Shown: positions 58,968 to 64,000 of the stretch, piece after piece | How positions within the stretch are numbered: the stretch's first letter is position 1 | Layout: the number at the start of each line of letters is the position of its first letter | Assembly (NCBI RefSeq): GCF_009938225.1 | Contig: NZ_AP019658.1 | Coordinates: 434,001 to 498,000 of the forward strand | DNA: 64,000 nucleotides | Reading direction: 5' to 3' | Origin: Vibrio ponticus | Lineage (GTDB): Bacteria > Pseudomonadota > Gammaproteobacteria > Enterobacterales > Vibrionaceae | Notes under the pieces: generated by a model | What the model was told of the DNA's origin: nothing | What the model saw: the letters and a program-made list of their open reading frames with translations, nothing else | Database searches by the model: none | Translations under genes and position numbers: made by a program

Positions 58968-59101
58968 ACAAACAATTTAAGAGTGATTCAGCACGCTTGG
59001 CATTTTGGGTTTGAGGATGGTCCAGTGATTACGGTGTTCCAATTGAGTTATGTGGTAGCGTGCTTCACACCTTAATTGGGCGTTAGATTTACAAGGTAGT
59101 T

Positions 59102-60016
59102 ATGAGTGTAAGTAGGTTTTATCAGATAGAGCAAGAAGTGCTTTTACTTGAAGCAGAAAAAGTTTCTCTTTTTACCAGTCACAATCCTTCGATCGGAAGT
59201 TATCGAGAATCAATATTAAAGGATTTTGTTAGGAAATTTATACCTAAATCACTCCAAGTTAAATCGGGTTTTATTGCAGGTAATAACAATCAGAATAAGA
59301 TCTCTGATGATCAGAGCAGACAGATAGATATTCTTATTTATGATAACGATAACTATACCGCGTTGTTAGAAACCAATGATTTTTCTGTAGTACGACCTGA
59401 AGCTGTTTTAGGTTGTGTAGAAGTTAAGTCCACACTTACATTCTATAAAAAATATAGTCCTAATAAATCAAACTTAACAAACGCGGATTACCCTTTAGGT
59501 GGTGGTCGCAATCCTGCGTATCGTTGGGATGGTACATTAATTGATGCTTTGAAAAATATTAAAGCAGCAGCTCAAGTATGCCGTACTAAAGATACAACAT
59601 ATTATAGTGGTGTTCTTGCATATACAGCTAACTTTGATCCTATTAAGTTATATCGGGCACTCGATAATGAAGAGTTGCAAGAACAGCTAGATTTGAAGCA
59701 CTTAAATGAATTACCAATGAATATATGTGTAGTAGGGAAATTTATTGTCTCATTTTCTCACATGGAAATGTTTAAGGAGAAAGGTAGTCCAGAATATGAA
59801 GTTTATCATGACAAATATGAGTCATATTATAATGAAATATCGGTTAGTGGAGATGATTTTCAATACCCACTTCAATTCTTTTCTGTGCATGCTCATAATC
59901 AAATAAGTTTTCTCCATTCAGGTAAAGCTGGTGATAATGTAGGTTTATTTTCGGCTATTGGTGCTTCAGTAAAATTTAGAGTCGAACATTTTCGTCTTCT
60001 TTCCGATGGCAGGTAA
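59102..60016 (+). CDS. Integron cassette gene 3, DUF6602-like protein (possible nuclease)
   Basis: Protein of 304 residues that resembles DUF6602. The N-terminal half has a restriction-endonuclease-like layout: SYRESILKDFVRKFIP, then SRQIDILIYD with Asp76, then CVEVKS with Glu107 and Lys109, a fit to the PD-(D/E)XK pattern. AAGG precedes the ATG, and the stop is 2 nt before an attC core. It belongs to integron cassette 3. A role in defence or DNA modification is possible, inferred from neighbours and motif only. Confidence 0.7.
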   Translation: MSVSRFYQIEQEVLLLEAEKVSLFTSHNPSIGSYRESILKDFVRKFIPKSLQVKSGFIAGNNNQNKISDDQSRQIDILIYDNDNYTALLETNDFSVVRPEAVLGCVEVKSTLTFYKKYSPNKSNLTNADYPLGGGRNPAYRWDGTLIDALKNIKAAAQVCRTKDTTYYSGVLAYTANFDPIKLYRALDNEELQEQLDLKHLNELPMNICVVGKFIVSFSHMEMFKEKGSPEYEVYHDKYESYYNEISVSGDDFQYPLQFFSVHAHNQISFLHSGKAGDNVGLFSAIGASVKFRVEHFRLLSDGR

Positions 60017-60018
60017 AT

Positions 60019-60084
60019 CTAACAAGAGACTATGGCATCAATAGTTCATTTTTCGACAATTCCGCGTAATATTTTTAGTTAGAT
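60019..60084 (+). other. Remnant of attC site 3 with an IS110 end scar
   Basis: CTAACAA at 60019-60025 is followed by about 30 nt that match the right end of the IS110 element next to attC2 with two or so mismatches (GAGACTATGGC, TCAATAGTT), after which the match is lost. GTTAGAT at 60078-60084 may be the surviving right core. It looks like a decayed second insertion of the same or a similar element. Confidence 0.65.
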
Positions 60085-60105
60085 AGTCTTTTAGCTGCTG
60101 GGCTC

Positions 60106-60180
60106 AAATCCCTAGTCGTGTGCGACTTCAATTCTTCGCTACATTCAAAACCCTAGCAGAAATGCTGGGGTTTTCTTGTT
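60106..60180 (+). repeat. tRNA-Ser 3'-end-like direct repeat, right copy (putative att)
   Basis: 75 nt matching 52831-52905 with a few substitutions, including AAATCCCTAGTCGTGTGCGA and the terminator-like hairpin ending in GGGGTTTTCT. It marks the right boundary of the accessory segment. Between here and the next gene at 60444 I see only AT-rich intergenic sequence and a small TGCCAA/TTGGCA palindrome at 60367-60381. Confidence 0.75.
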
Positions 60181-60443
60181 TATACAGCCAACAATTGCCA
60201 CAAACCCTAAATCCCTTGTAGATTTCTTCCCCAAGCTAGCCGCACTCGACACTCTCTTAGCCTTTGTAGGAATGTGGGTAGCCCAGACTTCCTTTATTCA
60301 CTTCTTTATCGTGAAATGCACATTCTCTTTTCAGGTCACATTTTATCCAATGCGTGGGGTTTTCTCGTGCCAAATATTGGCATTTGAAACAGTAAGCTTG
60401 GTATAACAAATAAAACGACAATAAATCATGGAAGATAGACACA

Positions 60444-61892
60444 ATGCCGATTCATTTTCATCAGCTTACTGCAAAGGAAAACAGCTCAACACTCACTATC
60501 GATGATTGGTACATTGAACAGGGACAACCTTGGGGCATTTTTAGCTCTGAGGGCGATATTGGTTCGATGCTGGGGGACTTGTTGTGTGGTGAAATCAAGC
60601 CTGATTCCGGTGAGCTACACATCGAAGGCTGCCATATTGCACAGGTCTCTTTATCTGAGCAGCAGCGCTTGCTAGAGCAGGAGATTGAAAAAGACGATAC
60701 CGATTTTCTCGATCGTATTGATCAAGGCAGTTCAGTATACCAACTGATCTTTGAAGTTAGCCAAGATGATGCCTTGACTCAAAACCTGATTAAAGAACTC
60801 GATCTTTCCCATTTATCTGAAAGTGGGTTTCGAGTGCTTTCAACGGGTGAGACAAGGCGCGTGATGCTGGCACGGGCGCTCGCAGCACAGCCAGACTTAG
60901 TGCTACTCGATAATCCGTTTACAGGGTTAGATGTTGAGCACCGAGCATCACTGGCTCGCTATCTCCAGGCGTTATCTCAATCGGTACAGATGCTAATTAC
61001 CTTTTCGCGTGAATCCGATATGCCGGATTGGATAGAGCAGATTGCCTTATTCAATGGTGGTAAATTGGACAGCGTTATGGATAAGCAAAGCTGGGATAAA
61101 CACCCAATTATTGCGCAGATCAAATCTCAGTCAGAGAAGCAAAGTGAAGAAATGATGGCATTGATTCGTCAGCATCAACATTCGACTCATTTTGATAATC
61201 CGATTTTTGAATTAAAAAACGGTAAAGTGGAATACACCGAGAAAACTATTTTTTCTGATTTGAACTGGCGCATTGATAAAGGGCAGCACTGGCAAGTTAA
61301 AGGACCAAACGGATGTGGCAAGAGTACCTTATTGGGGTTGATATTTGGTGATCACCCGCAGTGCTACAGTAACGATATTCATATCTTTGGTAAAAAGCGC
61401 GGCAGTGGTGAGACGATATGGGAAATTAAGCAGCATATCGGTATGGTATCGTCGGCTCTGCATCTTCAATATCGGGTTAATTGCAGCGCACTGGATGTCA
61501 TTCTATCGGGTTTTTATGACTCTATTGGTCTCTATACCCAACCAAGTAAAAGAGAAATCAATATTGCCAAAGAATGGTTAACGATTCTTCACATGGGGCA
61601 ATATGAGAAAACGTCCTTCAGACAACTGGAATATGGTCAGCAGCGCTTACTACTGATTGCTAGAGCGATAGTGAAGCAGCCAACATTGTTGATTTTGGAT
61701 GAGCCTTACCAAGGTTTGGACTATCTAGGGCGAGTGTTGGTAAAAAATACCCTAGAGTTGATTGCAAAAGAGAACTTGAGCCAATTGCTTTATGTTTCCC
61801 ACTACCAAGAAGATGGTTTGAGCAGCATTCAAAACTATCTTGAGTTTCAGTTTGATCAGAATGCTCAATGTTATAAAGGTTACACTGAATAA
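60444..61892 (+). CDS. modF: ModF-like tandem ABC ATPase
   Basis: Cytoplasmic protein of 482 residues with two ABC ATPase domains, as in Escherichia coli ModF. The second domain is complete (Walker A GPNGCGKST, signature region LEYGQQRLLLIARA, Walker B LLILDEPYQGLD). The first keeps a signature-like STGETRRVMLARAL and Walker B LVLLDNPFTGLD, but its Walker A is degenerate (SSEGDIGS in place of GxxGxGKS), so it probably cannot hydrolyse ATP normally. It has no transmembrane part. The function is poorly known; the link to molybdate comes from the name and genomic context in enterobacteria, which is not seen here. Confidence 0.85.
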   Translation: MPIHFHQLTAKENSSTLTIDDWYIEQGQPWGIFSSEGDIGSMLGDLLCGEIKPDSGELHIEGCHIAQVSLSEQQRLLEQEIEKDDTDFLDRIDQGSSVYQLIFEVSQDDALTQNLIKELDLSHLSESGFRVLSTGETRRVMLARALAAQPDLVLLDNPFTGLDVEHRASLARYLQALSQSVQMLITFSRESDMPDWIEQIALFNGGKLDSVMDKQSWDKHPIIAQIKSQSEKQSEEMMALIRQHQHSTHFDNPIFELKNGKVEYTEKTIFSDLNWRIDKGQHWQVKGPNGCGKSTLLGLIFGDHPQCYSNDIHIFGKKRGSGETIWEIKQHIGMVSSALHLQYRVNCSALDVILSGFYDSIGLYTQPSKREINIAKEWLTILHMGQYEKTSFRQLEYGQQRLLLIARAIVKQPTLLILDEPYQGLDYLGRVLVKNTLELIAKENLSQLLYVSHYQEDGLSSIQNYLEFQFDQNAQCYKGYTE

Positions 61893-62431
61893 TACTGGTG
61901 TACTTGACCTAAAAACCACGTCGAACTAATGAAGTGGTTAGGTACGGTTGTGATAATCCGAAGTATTTATAATTAACAGGACCAGTTTAAATACGCCTTT
62001 CTTGAATCAACATGGCAATTTAGCTTTCATTTTAATGAAAGCTCTAGTTGATGGTTAATGTGATAAATTAGCACTTTCTCGATTGAAATTAAGATTTATT
62101 ACATTGGTGTAGGTAGCCTTGTTAGTTTTGTAACTAATGACCTTTAGTCCTGTTTATTGATTGAATTGTTATTTCATTCCGTATGTTACAATGACAAGTT
62201 GTAATCTAAATAATGGTTTACGATCGATGAATTTAATCGTGTCGATTTATTTGGTTTGTGGTTGTGTCAAATTAATACATTTTCGGGTGTCATTAAATTG
62301 GCGATGAGCGAAGAAAATATCATTCTTACGTCAACTGCTATAACATAGAATTATATTCATGGTAACGGTTATTTTGTAAGCTATAAAATGATTGCGTATA
62401 GGTTCACAGATTTGGCTTGCAGGATCGAGAT
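61893..62431. other. AT-rich intergenic region upstream of the EAL-AraC pair
   Basis: This 539-nt region has no gene that I can support. It contains the inverted repeat AGCTTTCATT TT AATGAAAGCT (62022-62043), which could be a terminator for modF or an operator. The long AT-rich leader suggests regulated expression or foreign DNA. Confidence 0.5.
62022..62043. repeat. Inverted repeat AGCTTTCATT / AATGAAAGCT
   Basis: Ten-bp perfect arms with a TT loop, 130 nt after modF. It shares the TTTCATT/AATGAAA core with the longer hairpin at 63887-63925 that follows the AraC gene, so the pair brackets the EAL-AraC unit. Confidence 0.6.
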
Positions 62432-63187
62432 ATGTATAATTTTATAAATAGAACGGATGGGGTGATTGTAACAAGAGAGGATGACTATGCTGTGATTAGC
62501 TATGTGTTTCAGCCTATATACTCTCCAAAAACAAAAAGAGCTATTTATTATGAAGTTTTGTCTCGCGTTACGTCACAGTCAGGTGAGATATATAGTAATC
62601 AAGATTTTTTTGAAAACGTAGACGATGAATTTATCAAGAAGATTTGTATCAGCCAATTACAAGTAGCTAAGTCATTAAAAATAAAATCAACAATCTCGAT
62701 GAATATTAATATGTCATGTTTAGCTGACAACCAATTTGTACATGATATTATGCTTTTTAAAGGTGTAAAGATTGCACTAGAGATAAATGAGTTAAATTGT
62801 TATACGTCTGCCATTGAAACTATAAATAACATTAAAGCGCTGCAAAGTTGTGGGGTTATGCTTTGGCTTGATGATTATCATTCTAATAATGAACAAGCAA
62901 ACTTGTCACTAGGAACTATCAACTGGGACTATATAAAAATTGATAAGAGCTTTTTGCATTTCAATAGTATTGAATTAATGCCGGCAAAAGCTTTGACTTA
63001 TGTTCTATCACCTTTTACTAAAAAAGGTTTAATATTCGAAGGGGTGGAAACTTATGAGCAGTCACAAATCGTTAAAGCTACTGGTTCCTTATCACAAGGA
63101 TATTTTCATTCTGTTCCAAAACAGTGGTCTGAAATAATCCAGGAAATTAAGAATGAGCATAAAATCAAAAACATTTCGGCTATTTGA
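62432..63187 (+). CDS. Stand-alone EAL domain protein
   Basis: EAL domain protein of about 251 residues without membrane segments. The signature is YEVLSR instead of EAL/EVL-R, but the other catalytic positions are recognisable: NINMS, LEINEL, WLDDYHSN (metal Asp pair), KIDKSFL, FEGVET and SQGYFHS. It may still hydrolyse c-di-GMP or act only as a binding sensor. The ATG at 62432 has AGGA upstream; a TTG at 62417 is in frame. Its 3' end overlaps the AraC gene by 35 nt, so the two are expressed together. Confidence 0.82.
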   Translation: MYNFINRTDGVIVTREDDYAVISYVFQPIYSPKTKRAIYYEVLSRVTSQSGEIYSNQDFFENVDDEFIKKICISQLQVAKSLKIKSTISMNINMSCLADNQFVHDIMLFKGVKIALEINELNCYTSAIETINNIKALQSCGVMLWLDDYHSNNEQANLSLGTINWDYIKIDKSFLHFNSIELMPAKALTYVLSPFTKKGLIFEGVETYEQSQIVKATGSLSQGYFHSVPKQWSEIIQEIKNEHKIKNISAI

Positions 63188-63869
63188 AAGTAACGAATTT
63201 CAAGCCAGTCTCATGCTTAAACGAAAGCACGTTGTTTCTTTCAATTGTAAGGGGATCATTTCCTATAAAGGATGTGTCATCAATGTTACTGAAGGAGAAG
63301 CGATCACTTTACCAAAGAACAAGTTAATCCATTGCTTTTTATATGGGACTGGATGTTCGACTATCACTGTGCATCGATACTATGATGATGTGTCAAAGGT
63401 ATGGTACTCATCAAGTATGGTAACAGATTATGTTAACGCCTTTACTGAATTGGACCAAGTAGAGTTAGCTAACATCATGTTTATTGAAACTGCTCTTAAC
63501 CATTATATTAGGTTAGAAATTGCACGTACTTGTAGGTCGAGAGAATACAAAGCTGATCTAGTTGAAAAGATTAAAAGGTTAGTCATTCAAGATCTAAGAA
63601 AAGATTGGGGCGTTAAAGATGTGTGTGCACAAGTCTTTTTGTCTGAATCTAGTTTGTATCGAACACTCAGAGCTGAAAAAACGTCCTTTACGGCGCTAAT
63701 ACAAGACATTAGGTTAGTGTATGCAAAAGAGTTATTAGTAAGTTCTCGACTTTCAATTGGTGAAATTTCATATAATAGTGGTTTTAACAGCACTTCTTAT
63801 TTTGGTAATAAATTCAAAGCAAAATATGGAATGTCTCCTACATATTGTCGAAATTTGAGTAAGTGTTAA
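63153..63869 (+). CDS. AraC family regulator (virulence-type), coupled to the EAL gene
   Basis: AraC-type regulator of 238 residues. The C-terminal double helix-turn-helix is clear (VKDVCAQVFLSESSLYRTLRAE and IGEISYNSGFNSTSYFGNKFKAKYGMSP). The N-terminal part is short and cupin-like, as in the ToxT/VirF/GadX group. The start lies within the EAL gene with a 35-nt overlap. It probably acts on neighbouring genes, including the one beginning at 63943; the targets are not known. Confidence 0.85.
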   Translation: MSIKSKTFRLFESNEFQASLMLKRKHVVSFNCKGIISYKGCVINVTEGEAITLPKNKLIHCFLYGTGCSTITVHRYYDDVSKVWYSSSMVTDYVNAFTELDQVELANIMFIETALNHYIRLEIARTCRSREYKADLVEKIKRLVIQDLRKDWGVKDVCAQVFLSESSLYRTLRAEKTSFTALIQDIRLVYAKELLVSSRLSIGEISYNSGFNSTSYFGNKFKAKYGMSPTYCRNLSKC

Positions 63870-63886
63870 ATTGATAAGGTTTGAAG

Positions 63887-63925
63887 ATGTCTTAATGAAA
63901 ACTAATATGGCTTTCATTAAGACAT
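63887..63925. repeat. Long inverted repeat after the AraC gene
   Basis: Perfect 14-bp arms ATGTCTTAATGAAA (63887-63900) and TTTCATTAAGACAT (63912-63925) with an 11-nt loop. No T-run follows, so it is an atypical terminator or an operator in front of the gene starting at 63943. Confidence 0.65.
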
Positions 63926-63942
63926 TGCAGAGAGGCTGAAAT

Positions 63943-64000
63943 ATGAGTTCTCGTGTTAGCACAATTTACTTGTTAGTCCTGTATTGGCGCTCCATCTCAG
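63943..64000 (+). CDS. Start of a gene cut by the window edge
   Basis: An ATG with AGAGG 8 nt upstream opens a frame that runs to the end of the window (19 residues, MSSRVSTIYLLVLYWRSIS). The hydrophobic stretch could be the start of a membrane or exported protein. Too short to identify. Confidence 0.45.
   Translation, partial: MSSRVSTIYLLVLYWRSIS

Larger units (their letters stand above)
57780..59088 (+). other. attC recombination site 2, split by an IS110-family element
   Basis: The left core CTAACAA is at 57780-57786. The rest resumes at about 58968 (ACAAACAATTTAAGAG) and ends GCGTTAGAT at 59080-59088. Joined, it closely matches attC1 and has the same imperfect palindrome. It closes cassette 2 and opens cassette 3. 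Confidence 0.82.

Noticed and set aside
60176..60406. Short plus-strand frame before modF
   Set aside because: No ribosome site and no family features; it starts within the repeat hairpin and looks like a chance frame.

Overview
The window reads as chromosomal DNA of a Gammaproteobacterium, most likely a marine Vibrio or close Vibrionaceae relative. Support comes from the protein families (DUF969/DUF979/Pcp operon, caa3-type cytochrome oxidase operon, a LapA-like adhesin with T1SS-143-type repeats, CSS-motif EAL protein, Vibrio-style porin) and from integron attC sites of the Vibrio kind. No replication origin or rRNA is present. I cannot tell which chromosome this is.

Layout. (1) 0.2-3.0 kb: an anaerobic sulfatase-maturating enzyme and its Cys-type sulfatase. 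(2) 3.0-7.1 kb: a diguanylate cyclase, a tiny secreted protein, and the DUF969-DUF979-pcp operon. (3) 7.2-20.9 kb: single genes and pairs for general metabolism, transport and regulation: SDR, two GNATs, patatin, DsbA-like protein, a MocR-type regulator divergent from a PNPOx-fold protein, an orphan pilin, a porin, an FAH-family hydrolase, AzlCD with an AraC regulator, a LysE exporter, a second AraC protein, and a transglutaminase-like protein. (4) 20.9-31.4 kb: a phosphohexomutase, then the full aa3/caa3 oxidase operon (coxB, coxA, ctaG, coxC, SURF1, a Sco-like protein, ctaA, ctaB) with an antisense DUF2909 gene inside it. (5) 31.4-34.0 kb: DAHP synthase with a TyrR-box-like site, and an aldo/keto reductase. 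(6) 34.0-49.4 kb: a c-di-GMP phosphodiesterase divergent from a 4466-residue type-I-secreted adhesin. (7) 49.5-52.7 kb: TetR, DUF3024, PstS-like protein, MaoC hydratase, and tRNA-Ser(UGA).

The accessory part is 52.7-60.2 kb, directly downstream of tRNA-Ser. It is bracketed by 75-bp imperfect direct repeats that resemble the tRNA 3' end plus its terminator. It holds an intact IS3-family element and three integron-type gene cassettes with no integrase in the window (a CALIN-like array). Cassette 1 carries an unrecognised 226-residue protein. Cassette 2 carries an AAA ATPase plus a DUF4435/TOPRIM-like protein, the composition of a PARIS anti-phage system. Cassette 3 carries a DUF6602-like protein with a possible PD-(D/E)XK nuclease site. 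An IS110-family element sits exactly in the left core of the second attC, and what looks like the scar of a second such insertion sits at the same place in the third attC. The 205-nt leader of this IS110 folds into nested stems and is a candidate bridge RNA.

The window ends (60.4-64.0 kb) with a modF-like double ABC ATPase, an EAL gene overlapping an AraC-type regulator, and the first 58 nt of another gene.
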